DNA from: Eucommia ulmoides | Lineage: Eukaryota > Streptophyta > Magnoliopsida > Garryales > Eucommiaceae | NCBI GenBank assembly: GCA_016647705.1 | Contig: CM028336.1 | Span: forward strand, 1,736,001-1,800,000 | Direction of reading: 5' to 3' | Length of the DNA: 64,000 bases | In this document: positions 38,692-50,126 of the stretch, piece by piece | Layout of the letters: each line of letters starts with the position of its first letter | Numbering within the stretch: position 1 is the first letter of the stretch | Program-made: the position numbers and the translations under genes | The notes under the pieces: generated by a model | Database searches by the model: none | What the model saw: only the letters and a program-made list of their open reading frames with translations | Told to the model about the DNA's origin: nothing

Positions 38692-39377
38692 CATTGTTGT
38701 GAAAGGCGCACCTCAACGAGGCACATGAGGCGAGGCGAGGCGAGGCGAGGTAAGGCGATTTCAAAGAGGCGCACGCCTTCTTCGCCTGAGCGCAAGTCGC
38801 GCCTCGCGTGAGATGACCTGGGTTATAGTAAAAATTAAAAAAAAACATCGATCCTTACCTTTTTACTCCAGAGCACATCGGATTCTTGAGTATCACGAGT
38901 TCACACTTCGCAGTTCCAGAGCAATTCGTACATCGTATTCCAGAGCAGATGCGCAGACCATTGATTCTCCTTTGAATCTTCTCCTTCGATTCTTGAGCAG
39001 ACCATTTCGCAAGTGAGTGTTCTTCTTGAGCAGACCATTTCGTAGGTGAATCTTGTTCATGAGCAGACCATTTCGAACCTTCTTCTCCTTCGGTAGTTCG
39101 AATTTCTTCTCCTTCGATTCTTTTCTTCCTCTTCCCCTGTTCTCCTCATTCGATTGTTCTCATAAATCCCAAGCGATGAGTCTCTTTTTTTTATTATTAT
39201 TTTTTTTCTTCTGGGAATTGTTTATTTATTTGTTTAATTATTTTATTTATTTTTTTGTTTAACTAATTGTTTAATTAACTTGTTTATTTAATTAAAATGT
39301 GCACCTCGCTTCAAAGAAGCACGCGCCTTGCCGCCTTGGGGCCATTGCACCTTAGTGCGCCTTGCGCCTTAAATAAC
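38692..39377. mobile_element. Non-autonomous transposon-like element with GGCGC-rich ends (copy 1)
   Basis: The left end 'cattgttgtgaaaggcgc' and right end 'gcgccttaaataac' form a short imperfect inverted repeat. Subterminal 'gaggcgaggcgaggcg' and 'gcgccttgccgcc' repeats are typical of a dicot non-coding element family. Module 1 shows the unoccupied site: 'gtcaaaatgttgggcatgtc' at about 30175-30194. The flanks 'aatgtaggt' and 'aatgtgttg' may be a damaged 9 bp target duplication. The interior has only short low-complexity frames. Confidence 0.6.
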
Positions 39378-39695
39378 AATGTGTTGGGCATGTCCTAGGC
39401 CACTGGCTGGACAAGAATTCATCAATGAAGTAGCTACAATTGGTAGAATTCACCACATAAACTTTGTGCAACTCATCAGTTCTATGCTGTTACGGGTTCA
39501 AAACAGACTCTTTTCTACAATTTCTTGCCAAATGGTTATCTCAACAAATATATTTTTCCAAGAAAAAGAAATATTGTCATTTTGAGCTGCAAAAAAAAAT
39601 GCACCAAATTTCGATTGGAGTTGCCCATGGGATCGAGTATTTTCATTAGGGTTGTGACACACAAATCATGCGCTTCAATATCAAGCCTCACAACA

Positions 39696-40345
39696 TTCTT
39701 CTCCTTCGGAAGTTCGAATTTCTTCTCCTTCGGTTCTTTTCTTCCTCTTCCCCTGTTCTCCTCATTCGATTGTTCTCATACATCACAAGCGGTGAGTCTC
39801 CTTTTTATTTTTATTTATTTTTTATTTTTTTATGGTAATTGTTTATTTATTGTTTGATTAATTGTTTATTTATTTTTTTCTTTTAACTAATTGTTATTTA
39901 ACAAAATTCAGTTTTATTAGTGTTTTATTTAACAAAATTTGGTTTTATTTATTTAATTGTGGTTTCATTTATCTATTTTTTATTTTTATTTTTCTGCTAT
40001 TGTTTAGTTGTTTATTTAACAAACTTAATTTTATTAGGATTTTAGTTTGGATTTTGGAATGGTTAGTTTGGATTCTTAATTGATTGAATTTATTTGAAAA
40101 TTTTATTAGTTAATTCTTCTTATTTAGTGTCTCACACGCAACCTGCAACCTGAGTGTGTGATTTATTTTTATATTTGAATCGGTATTTGATTTGAAGTTC
40201 GATATTGCATGAGACTAATTCAAAGTGTTTTACAATTATTGAGCATGCAATACATCATTCATTATAGTGATATTTTATTACTTTATGAGTCCATGACAAT
40301 AGAAGAGCAGAAATATAAAATGTGCCCCTCGTGCCTTAAATAACA
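39696..40345. mobile_element. Partial second copy of the GGCGC-rich element
   Basis: It begins inside the element ('ctccttcgg...gttcgaatttc') with no left end and finishes with the same 'ccttaaataacaatgtg' right end. It is about 350 bp longer than the matching part of copy 1, so copy 1 probably lost interior sequence after the tandem duplication, or copy 2 gained some. Confidence 0.55.
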
Positions 40346-41712
40346 ATGTGTTGGGCATGTCCAAGGCCACTGGCTGGACAAGAATTCATCAATGAAGTAG
40401 CTACAATCGATAGAATTCACCACATAAACTTTGTGCAACTCATCGGTTTTATGCTGCTACGAGTTCAAAACGGACTCTTTTCTACAATTTCATGCCAAAT
40501 GGTTATCTCAACAAACATATTTTTCCAAGAGAAGAAAATATTGTCACTTTGAGCTCCAAAAAAAATGTACCAAATTTCGATTGGAGTTGCTCGTGGTATT
40601 GAGTATTTACATCAGGGTTGTGACGCACAAATCATGCACTTCGATATCAAACCCCACAACATTCTCCTAGACGAACAATGGGGTGCATGGCTCCCAAGTT
40701 GTTCTACAAAAGATAAGAGGCGTCTCTTAAAAAGGCGAAGTGTATGGGTTTCAAATATTGTTTGTGGAAATGGCGAGTAAGAGGAAGAATTTGAGAGCGT
40801 TGGCCAATCAAACAAGCCAAGTTCACTTCCTGTAATGGGTGTATGACCAATTTATCAAAGGAAAACAAGTAAAAAAGGGGGCAACACAGGAGGAAAAAAG
40901 GGCGATGGTGAGGAGGATGATAATCGTGGTCTTATGGTGCATATCCATATGTATCCTAGTAATAGGCCTTCGCAGAGCAAAATTGCGGAGATGCTTGAAG
41001 AAGACGTTCAACTTCTACATATGCTTCCAAGGCCTTTTCTCAGCCCTTAGGACATGCCAACAGAGGAACATAGAACATCACAGGATTTCACACATTCAAT
41101 ATTTCAATGACTTCGTATATAAATGAAATCTAGTAAGATATGGTTTTAACTTTAAGGCGATTGATTTAGTGAAACGAGTAAATGATAATTTTCTTATTTT
41201 GTATTTTCATGGTGATAGGTAACGTTGTTGTAAATTATGTGTCTCTTAGTTTGTTCGAAACATCTTAAGGAGTTTCTCTGAAAAATAAGAAATCTAGTTT
41301 TTTTACTTTCAAATGCTCAGGATCGAGACCAAGGTGGCTTTTCCTGATTAAAGGTCTAAATAGATTGATTCCTTTGTTATTAGCTTTTCCTATTATAGAT
41401 CTCTTCTTGCTGGCTTTCTTCTTTGGGGATTACTAAAGAGCTTCTTTCAAGTTCAAAATCAGGAGTTTCTTCTTTGGGGCTCAATGCTCCTGTATCCTAA
41501 TGGCAGTTTCATAAGGCATTCTTAAAGCCCAGGATTGAAGAATCATTGTAGACCTAATCATATTCGGCCTTAGAATAGAGCAAATTACCAGAATAGAGCA
41601 AAGAATCATTCTATCGACGGAGAACTAAACAAAAAATGAACGCAACTCGAAGCATAGAGAGGAGAAATACGAAACTTACAAAGTCAAGGAGCTCCAGGAG
41701 CACTCATGCATT

Positions 41713-42050
41713 TCAATTTCTCAGGAAGGAGAAATGTCCTTTTGAATCCACATCGATTCGCACCTCATGCAATGTGCTGCCAACTGATGTGAGCTCTCTG
41801 GAGTTAACCACCAATGTCGCAGGAAGAAGCAAGCCTTCTCGTAAATCGTCCATTGAACAGGAACCAAAATGATCGCCATCGCCCTTCTGCTGCTGCTGCT
41901 GCTGCTGCTCAGGTTTCTTCAAGAAGACCGACCCCCCAGAGGAGGGGGGGCCTTCTGGGCTTAAACTGGACCACAAATTGGGTCCACAGAAATCGAGCCC
42001 AGCTGTATATATTAGTCTAGATATATGAGTACCCTAATGGGCTCTCTTTC
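41713..42050 (-). other. Unrecognised exon-like open frame
   Basis: A minus-strand frame (41976-41713) reads a poly-Q run (CAG repeats, 41889-41911) then HFGSCSMDDLREGLLLPATL, VVNSRELTSVGSTLHEVRID and a short end. The complexity after the Q run is higher than in the surrounding repeats, and a GTAAGT-type donor lies just beyond the stop. I do not recognise the product. A shortened copy closes module 1 at 31.4-31.6 kb. It may be a captured gene fragment or a first exon of a lost gene. Confidence 0.3.
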
Positions 42051-42820
42051 ATGGCCGACAAATATTATTTAGGGGAGCGCGGGAGGTCCTATTTCGCGAT
42101 TTCATGTACCCATTCAACCCAATGATTTTTGTTTCCACCAAGAACTCATTTTGCCATTTTCTTGACCAAAATACCCTTCGTTCAATTTTCACATGCTTAA
42201 TTCTATATTCCATTTTCGCAAAATATCTTCATCGTCACTGTTCGCCCTCCACAGTTGGCTATGCATTGTACGCCCGTCGCCGTCTCCGAGATGTCCACTA
42301 TCGCCATGTCGTCCGCCGTGCGCCCATCGTCGTCGCCTCCGCCTTTCGCCTTCACCGTCACAGTTAGCCGTTTGGCTGCAGCCGCAAACCTGAAGAGGGA
42401 TGGTTTAACGAAAGAGGAAGAGAGGAAGACGAAGAAAGAGGAGAGGGATGGTTTGACGGGAGAGAGAGAGAGGAAGACAACGATAGATCTAAGGATAGAC
42501 CAATTTCCTATTTCACTCTCTCTCTCTCTCTGTGTGCATATTTTTCAAGATGAGGACGAACTCAATCGCTCTGTGCGCATTTTCCAAGTTAGTGGGTGCC
42601 AAGTGTGTTACAATTCAAAAAATCTTGACATAAATACATTTTGTACCCTACAATTTGTGATTTTCATGCATGTCAGATGACAAACACAAAAAAAAAAAAA
42701 ATTGTTCAAATTATATTTTGCACCTTGCAATTTATTGAGTGCAACCTGTAAAAGGATTCCAAAATTACACTTTACACCTCTGACATTGCCAAAAAAATAA
42801 GTTTGGTATAATATTGCCAA
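42050..42820. other. Non-genic stretch with a short GC-richer coding-like patch
   Basis: The patch at about 42240-42400 (GTCGCC/CGTCC-rich) is open in several frames but gives no recognisable protein. A related GTCGTCGTTCG-rich patch lies at 43355-43440. Text such as 'aaatacattttgtacccta' (42630) and 'aaattacactttacacctc' (42762) is of the non-autonomous-element type. A GA/CT tract lies at 42517-42532. Confidence 0.4.
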
Positions 42821-42829
42821 AATTCAAAT

Positions 42830-43680
42830 TTCTAAATATGTGTTGAATGTAACACTGTCTAATCTTACCAAAATTCAAAAACAAATAAATGTGTGTTGAA
42901 TGTAACACTATCTACAATTCTCAAATACATACGTGTTGCATGTAACATTATCTAATATTGTCAAAATTCAAATTTTATTGTGCGTATTGAATGTAACACT
43001 GTCTACAGTTCTCAAAAAATCATTCTCAGAAATGTTTGTTGAATGTAACACTGTCTAATATTGTCAAAATTCAAATTTCAATGTGTTTGTTGGATGTAAC
43101 AATGACTAACAAATCGCCAAAATTTAACATTTATTATGCGTGTTGAATGTAACATTGTCTAATAAATCTAAGGAATACAAAAGCAGTATTAGTGAAGGTT
43201 TGTTGAATTCACTTTTAGCCTTCAAAAAATGTATGTTGAATGTAACACTGTCTAATCGTATTGAATATAACGTTGTCTAATATTTTCAAAAATCAATTTC
43301 TAGAAATTCAACAATTGAAACCATTTTTTTCAGTGTGTGTTGAATATAACACTTCGTCGTCGTCGTTCGTCCTTCTCCGTTCGCCTTCGCCATTCGTCGT
43401 TGACAGACCGCCGAAGCTCTACAGCAGCAAGATGAAGGTTCGCGATTACATGAGGCTAGGGTTTTCAATGCAATAACATTAATTACATTTTTCATCCACT
43501 TATTTTATTTTAGATTCAAATTCTACTCTCTCTTTTTTACACTTTAATTTCCTCCCTGAAACCTTCACAAACCTTTAATAATAATGTCAACAAATGAATT
43601 GAATGTAACAATGTCTACGTGTTGAATGTAACACTGTCTAATATTGTCAAAAATCAATTTTTTTAAAAATTCAATAACAT
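42830..43680. repeat. Minisatellite based on 'gttgaatgtaacactgtcta'
   Basis: About twelve copies of the core occur (near 42841, 42893, 42928, 42985, 43028, 43088, 43140, 43233, 43258, 43336, 43598 and 43619), mostly followed by 'atattgtcaaaattcaaat' spacers. Spacing varies (about 20-60 bp) with a long gap at 43360-43590 occupied by a GTC-rich patch and AT-rich DNA. Confidence 0.75.
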
Positions 43681-43779
43681 TAATTACATTTCTCATGTAA
43701 ATGTAGATTGAGAAACAAAAGCAAAATTTACAGCTTCACATGCTTTCGATTCTTTGCAAGTTTTGTTCGGCCAATATTC

Positions 43780-45256
43780 ATACGTCCATATTTTCCTTTA
43801 GTTTGTATGGTTGATATTTCGCTCAAACATCTTGCAATATTTTCGTAAGTCCTTACTCCCATCCCACTGGGTTCAGACTAAAGTGAAACGGTTACATTTT
43901 TTCATTAAAATTAATAATCAAATCTCAAAAAGTCAAAATCAATAAATACTTTAATATCAATATACATTTATAGGACTGTAAACGAACTAAGCCGTTCGTG
44001 AACTACTCGAACTTGGCTCAATAATACTCATTCGAAATATAAGCCATATGTTCTAGCTCGGTTTGTTAATTTTCACGAACAACTCGAATAATATAAAATT
44101 AAAATATCTTGTTATGTTTTTAGTATTGAAAAATAGTAAAATAGGCTCTTGAATTTCTTTAATAGTACATTCATACATACCCAATTATTATAGAGGTTAA
44201 TGCAATTAGATTTCAATTTTATAAATAACCATTTAACGTATTTATTATAATAGATTAATTATTTGTAAATTTATATTGTTTCCTTAGTAATTTGAATGTT
44301 TTATATAGATTTTCAAGAAACACATTAATTTTATTTTTATTATTTATATAGTTCAGTAAAATTTAATAATATATTTTTTTTAAATCTCAAATAAGCTTGC
44401 AAACAGTTCAAATTTTGAACGAAACATATGATTTCAGGTTAAGCTCGAACTTGAATAATAAAGAAAATAAACGAACCAAACTTGAATAGTTAATACTCGT
44501 CTCGGCTCGTTAATAAAACCCTACACATTTATACCCTTGGACCAACAACAAAGAGAAGAAACGCATTTTCGGTTAGCTCTAACGATTTTTCTTTTTCACA
44601 TTTTCGCTCAAACATCTTGCAATATTTTCGTAAGTCCTTACTCCCATCCCATTGGGTTCAGATTAAAGTGAAACGGTTACATTTTTTCATTAAAATTAAT
44701 AATCAAATCTCAAAAAGTCAAAATTAATAAATAATTTAATATCAATATACATTTATAGGACTGTAAACGAACTAAGGTGTTCGTGAACTACTCGAACTTG
44801 GCTCAATAACAATCATTCGAAATTTAAGCCATATGTTCTAGCTCGGCTTATTAATGTTCGCGAACAACTTGAATAATATAAAATTAAAATATGTTGTTAT
44901 GTTTTTAGTGTTGAAAAATAGAAAAATATACTCTTAAATTTCTTTAATAGTATATTCTTACATACCTAATCATTATAGAGGTTAATGCAATTAGATTTCT
45001 ATTTTATAAATAACCATTTAGCGTATTTATTATAATAGATTAATTATTTGTAAATTTATATTGTTTCCTTAGTAATTTGAATGTTTTATATAGATTTTCA
45101 AGAAACGCATTAATTTTATTTAAAAAAATATATTATTTATATAGTTCTTCAACAATAAAATTTAATAATATGTTTTTGTAAAAATCTCAAATAAGCTCGC
45201 AAACAGTTCGAATTTTGAACGAAACATACGATTTCAGGTTAGGTCCGAACTCGAAT
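43780..45256. repeat. Tandem duplication (785 bp offset) of a MITE-like element
   Basis: Two ~650-780 bp units start at 'gctcaaacatcttgcaatat' (43821 and 44606) and run through 'ctgtaaacgaactaag', 'gaactactcgaacttggctc', 'caaataagct' and 'cgaaacata' blocks. In unit 1 the left end 'aggactgtaaacgaac' and right end 'ggctcgttaataaaaccct' are related inverted ends of a common plant non-coding element. Unit 2 lacks the right end and breaks into a GT repeat near 45276. No coding content. Confidence 0.65.
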
Positions 45257-45289
45257 AATAAAGATAATAAGAAAAGTGTGTGTGTGTGT

Positions 45290-45545
45290 ATTTGAGTATT
45301 TGAGGAGAATGGGAAGGAAGAAGAAAATGGCTGGAATTTCTCATAAAGCCTCTTAAAAACAGCAGGTGCATGATAGGTGATTGTTTTTCGTCCAGAATTG
45401 TAACGCGGAATAATGACTTGGACTGTAGTGTGATGATTAAGAAACTTTAAGGTGTTACATGTTCAAATTGAAGCCACGGGGGGACAAAGTGAAATTTTGG
45501 TCAAACTTAAGGGTACAAAATGTCAAAACACCTATATTCATGGTC
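45290..45545. repeat. Diverged outlying copy of the 5.8-17 kb array unit
   Basis: It contains a diverged form of the array core: 'gcaggtgcatgataggtga', 'gacttggactgtagtgtgat', 'gaaactttaaggtgttacat', then a 'gtcaaacttaagggtacaaa' block. It is about 28 kb from the main array, which shows the family is dispersed and not only tandem. Confidence 0.6.
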
Positions 45546-45764
45546 CAGAAAAAAGAAGAAAAAAATATAGATATTTGAATATTGTTTCATGGGTCTGATT
45601 CAGGAGAAACACTTAATAGTATACACTTTAGTTTTATTTATGCATACATTTGAAAATGAAATTCAGTTTTAAGTTGGATCATAATCAGTTAATCTTTTGT
45701 TAATGATATAAATTTTAAAATTTGGGGAGGTCAGTTGACAAATTTTGGATTGTCAGTTTGGGCT

Positions 45765-46008
45765 TCTCTCCTCATTCTCTGTTGCATTCGCCGGAAACCT
45801 AACAAACCGGCGCTATACTTCCACTTCCGAAGCTATTTTCGGACAATTGCATCGTTTTTTACTCGTTGACTAACGGCGGTTGTCTAGTAGCGGGTGGTAG
45901 ATCGACCTCGGTGCCAAAACCGACAACAATGTGTACTCGTCAGTGCGGAGGGAAACACCCTACATTAGAGATCGAAACGACAATGGATCGTTTTGTGACA
46001 AAAAATGG
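45765..46008 (+). pseudogene. Relic of the pseudokinase gene's first exon
   Basis: The segment aligns by eye with 50280-50570 of the intact gene: 'cgccggaaacc' start, 'ggttgt...tagcgggtgg' matching 'ggttgttgtcccgtaacggg', 'agatcgacctcggtgcc' matching 'agatcgacgtcggcgcc', then 'cggagggaa' and 'gagatcgaaacg' blocks in the same order with several deletions. No usable frame remains. It is followed at once by a MITE. This indicates an older duplicate of the gene's 5' end about 4.4 kb upstream. Confidence 0.65.
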
Positions 46009-46628
46009 AGAGCATCTCTAACAGTTGTTGGATATGTTGTGCCATCTCAATCAAAGTGTGACTAGAAATCGAGATTGTGAGATGATTTTACCTAAGAACA
46101 TCTCTAACAGATGTTGGATATGTTGGGCCACTTTCTATTTAGATACTTTTGAAGCTAAAAATGACTAACAGATATTGGATAATCTGCGCCAAAATGACAC
46201 AATTGTTCTGCCTTAGACATATTAGGCACATGCTGCACCCTTAATCAAAAAATAATTTGGTGGGATTTAGTTTATTAATTTAATTTTATTTGGGTTGGTT
46301 AGATTACTTGGTTAATTTTCAATTAAAGAACTCGATCAAATATGTTCATTAGATTCAAACTACATGAAAAAAATAAAATACTTGAAATTCAAACTTAATA
46401 AAAATAATAAATTAAAATTTTAAAAATGAATATAAAATACTTTTAAAATTTTTAAAAAAAATTAAGTTTTTTATTTTAATACAAAAATATGTTTAAAAAA
46501 ATGACACACTATTTTTGCTACAACTGTTGGAGTACCCACCTAAACCAAGGTGTGTTATATTATTATTGATATGTTATATTAGGTAAATAATACATAAAAT
46601 TTAACCAATTTATTGGAGATGCTCTGGT
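46009..46628. mobile_element. MITE with GAGCATCTC terminal inverted repeats
   Basis: The left end 'agagcatctctaacag' and right end, read inverted, 'agagcatctccaataa' delimit about 620 bp of AT-rich DNA. The motif 'aacatctctaacagatgttg' recurs inside (46086-46110). The family of ends is common in dicots. I cannot fix the superfamily because the target duplication is unclear. Confidence 0.55.
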
Positions 46629-49520
46629 AGCTATAGTGTTGTTTATGAGTTTGGAGGCCCGTCCAAATTTTGCATAAAAATAAACACAAGGAAAATAGAA
46701 AAATGTAAAGAATAATCAAGGAGACAAACACAAGAATAATATTTGAAGTTCGATAAAACAACATCCATAACTCTTTTATTTCATGAACCTACCTCCCAAA
46801 GTTTTGAGGTGGTATGAATTCCAAACATTGCAATAGCAAACAACTAAATAATAATGAAACCGACACTCTAAACGGAGCAAAACAAAACATAGGGGATTAT
46901 GTGCCTGCCAAAATACTAGAGTTGAATAAACTACAATTCACGTAGAAACACAAGAAAATAAAATACTATTTACCTTTTATAAAACTATCAAGGATCAATA
47001 TTCATTTAGTAGTAAAAATGATCAAATAACTTGACGGTATTGTCACTTAGGACTCCGCCATCGTTTTCTCCGCCCTTCCAATTTTACCAGTGGAGGGTAT
47101 GTTCTTGATTTTGATTTTGATGTTGATGATATCGCGCCAATGCTACAACGTTACCAGAATCTTGGGTCACCATTTTTTGCCACAATGTTGATTCTAGAAT
47201 CTTGACAGAATCTTGAGATGCTATTTCATACAAATCTTAATCGTCAGCTCTCGAACTCCGGCTTGAGAGAAGCCACTTCGATGGCCCTCTCGATGAGCTC
47301 GAAAATACGTTGTTTCCCATGCCGTATCTCTTGCCAGAACATATGCTCTACATCCATGATGGACACCGTCGAGAGCCGTATTCTCTTCCATCATCTTGGA
47401 CAATTTTTGTTGATTTGGAACTTACGTGTCATGAGATTATTCTATTACTACGCGTTTTTTTTTTTTTTTTTTATGTGCGGTTATGGTTTTGCTTCTTTGT
47501 CTTTTCAAAAAAATTATTATCTATTATCCACCATAAAACCACCAAATAAAGCTCTTTTAAATTCTTCACATAAATATTTGTCAAAGCGAAATAGCTTAAA
47601 CAAAATTTTCTCACTTGCTTGCATCATTTCTAGATTGATGCGATTAGTTGCTTGATACAAGGAAGAAAAATCTACTAGGTTTTGACCAATTGTAACAATT
47701 TAGAGATGAAGATGGAGGAAAACCATGTGAGAGAGTGAGATGAGAGGTTGAATGGAGACACTAATGTGAAAATTAGAGTGGGCCATAGTGATTAGCTTAT
47801 TTAGGTACAAAATATAGAGTTCATTTACGTATAAATTAGGTGTAAAATATAGGGTTATAAAATTAAGTTATATTTTTTTTTAGGTTAAAAATATTTTTTT
47901 GTAATTTCAGAACAATTGAAGTGTTTCTCCTTTGGTTGTTCAAAGGCTATGGTGGGAAATCAGGATCAGCGCCTGGACGTGTATAAACTTTTGGTACTCC
48001 CTCTATATATGTGCGCGCTTTGCACTTTTTTGCATTAAATATTAGATAATAAGATTCGATAAAAAAAAATATATTAGATAATAAGATAAATATATTATAG
48101 AAATTTGTATAATTTAATAAAGTAATGCTAATTTTAAAACAATATAAAAAAGCACAGAATATAGTCTATTGCAATTCTAGTACCTTGGTTGGGCTTTTGG
48201 TGAATGGTAGAAGCTCTCGGTATAGTGATAGTGAAACCAATTTATATCTGAAAATTTAATTTTTGATCTTCACCGTCCATTTTAACTCAAATAAATCTAC
48301 ACTCTTTATTTGGATTTCTTCTACAAACTTCTTACACATTTTATAAAATGAATCAATATGTTAAAAATTAGTGAATGTTCTATCAAACCTTGTTAGTTGT
48401 TATGTTCATATAAATTAGGAAGAAATGTAAATAAATTGATCTTTTGTTATACATTAATTAAAGAAAAGAAAATAAATAATATTTTTTTTTTCAAAAAAGT
48501 TAATTTTTGAAGAGAATGAACTTTTGGGAAAAAAAGTAAAATCATTTTAATATTTTTTATTAAAGGGAATGATGGATTTTTTTTTAAAGATCACATTTTG
48601 AAAATAAATTTTAAATTTAAAAATATTTTTTTAGTAAAAAAAAAAAGGTCAAAAATATGAATAAAAAATCAAATTTAAATCCCCCCAATTTTTAGATGAA
48701 AAACTCAAAATATTTAAAAATAAATAAATATTCCTTTTCATTTCGAAATTCCACTTCCACTCTAATTTAAATTTCAAATTCATCATAAAAATGAATGAAA
48801 AAAGAAACGTCCAATATAGGATTTAGTTTAGATAAATAATAAAATATAAGTCAATTGTAGTGGAATAACATATTTTGACTTTCTAGTTTTTGAAATTCAA
48901 AATACACAACTAATTTTTATTTATTTTTTTTAAAAAAAATACACTATATCAACTTTTAAATTTATAAATATAAAAAATAAAAAATTGAAGCCTATAAATT
49001 ATAATTAAATTCAACTGCTTGGAAAGTAAAAATATGAATATTTTAAGAGAAAATTTTCTCTTCCTATATTTCATCTCTTCATCTGCCGTTAAATGGGTTA
49101 AGTGGTGTAGAGAAGTTTAAAATTAGTAAGGTGAGATGTTGGATAACTTCAATCTGAGTCATTCATTTTTTAAACTTAAATCTAAACCGTTAAAATATTT
49201 TTCCATCCTGATTCATCAATAGACTAGGTATTACCTGTGCCTAAAGACACTTTATCAATTGTCTAATTTATGTGTATAAAAAATGACCATTTTTTATACC
49301 TAGTTTATTATAAATATAAATTTAAAATGTTAAAAAAACAATGTAATTTAATCATCTTAGAAGTGGAGTTATGAATTTTCGTTCCAAAACTTTTTATTAC
49401 CTAGTTTATTATAGGAAATTGTGTGAGATATTGTGAGATAAGTTGTTGGTTTATATATGATATAAAATTAAAATAATTTAAAATTTTATTTGATTTCAAT
49501 CGTTAGATCTACATCAATTA
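46629..49520. other. Intergenic AT-rich DNA with an unrecognised gene-fragment-like patch
   Basis: A GC-richer patch at 47140-47420 is open on the minus strand and in one frame reads HMFWQEIRHGKQRIFELIER, then AIEVASLKPEF; this looks protein-like but I do not recognise it and find no splice context. A plus-strand frame over the same bases ends in a poly-F run. The rest (47650-49520) is AT-rich with homopolymers. The text near 49420-49520 recurs in intron 1 of the downstream gene (about 51605-51720). Confidence 0.35.
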
Positions 49521-49978
49521 TTATTTATTTGTTGGTAGTTTTATGATCTCAGTCCTATGTTCTAATCAAGGGTTGAAAATGTTAACGGTCTTCTAAAATC
49601 TTTTAATCTTGACGCTTAAATATCTAATCCAATTGTAAAATTTGTCTCTAATGTAAAATATGTTTTAATTTATAGAATATATTTTGAAATTTCAAATATA
49701 ACCCGTATTTTTTAAATTTTAAAAAAAAATAGATTTTTTTAATTGAAAAAAAAAAACTAAAAACTCTCATATAAAATAGTGATATCTTTTTATTTATTGG
49801 TAGTTCTATGATCTTAATCCTAAGATCTAATTAAGGGTTGAAAATGTCAAACGGTCTTCTAAAATCTTTTAATCTTGACGCTTAAATATCTAATCCAATT
49901 ATAAAAAATGACTTAAATGTAAAATATGTGTTGATTTATAGAATATATTTTGAAATTTCAAATATAACCCAAATTTTT

Positions 49979-50009
<31 letters not shown>

Positions 50010-50038
50010 CTCTCTCATATAAGAGGATGGATATCTTC
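49521..50038 (+). repeat. Tandem duplication of the proximal promoter of the pseudokinase gene
   Basis: Copy 1 (49521-49786) and copy 2 (about 49787-50038) share 'ggtagttttatgatct', 'aagggttgaaaatgt', 'aaaatcttttaatcttgacg', 'atttatagaatatattttga' and an end with 'ctctcatataa'. Each copy ends in a TATA-like CATATAA string; the downstream one (around 50016) is 105-110 bp before the ATG at 50127. The duplication could double promoter elements. Confidence 0.7.
50016..50022 (+). promoter_or_regulatory. Putative TATA box of the pseudokinase gene
   Basis: CATATAA lies about 105-110 bp upstream of the start codon at the end of promoter copy 2. The equivalent in copy 1 is CATATAAAA near 49768. Match only; no other core element is clear. 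Confidence 0.35.
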
Positions 50039-50126
50039 ATAATCATCCCCACATAACAAACTGGCCTGAGAAAGCTCTTCTCCCTCTCATCTCCGGCGAC
50101 GCCTTCGTCCACCGATCTCTAAAATC

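Larger units (their letters stand above)
38420..41126 (+). pseudogene. LRK10L exon-3 pseudogene with insertion and internal duplication (module 2)
   Basis: The exon starts after the same 'ccttgcacaatag' acceptor as module 1 and carries the same DFG/activation-loop deletion ([15 protein letters not shown]). A GC-rich transposon-like element interrupts it at 38692-39377. A block made of the element's right part plus the adjacent kinase N-lobe (39081-39695) is repeated at 39696-40680, so the [11 protein letters not shown]...IEYLH segment is present twice. The final part (40839-41126) matches the kinase C-terminus. It has many stops and shifts and cannot encode a kinase. Confidence 0.75.

Noticed and set aside
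39053-40083. Phe/Leu-rich plus-strand frames
   Set aside because: They arise from T-rich interior DNA of the GGCGC-rich element and look like membrane segments only by composition.
42830-43680. CRISPR-like array of regularly spaced repeats
   Set aside because: Spacing is irregular, the spacers are themselves related, and the genome is clearly a plant's.
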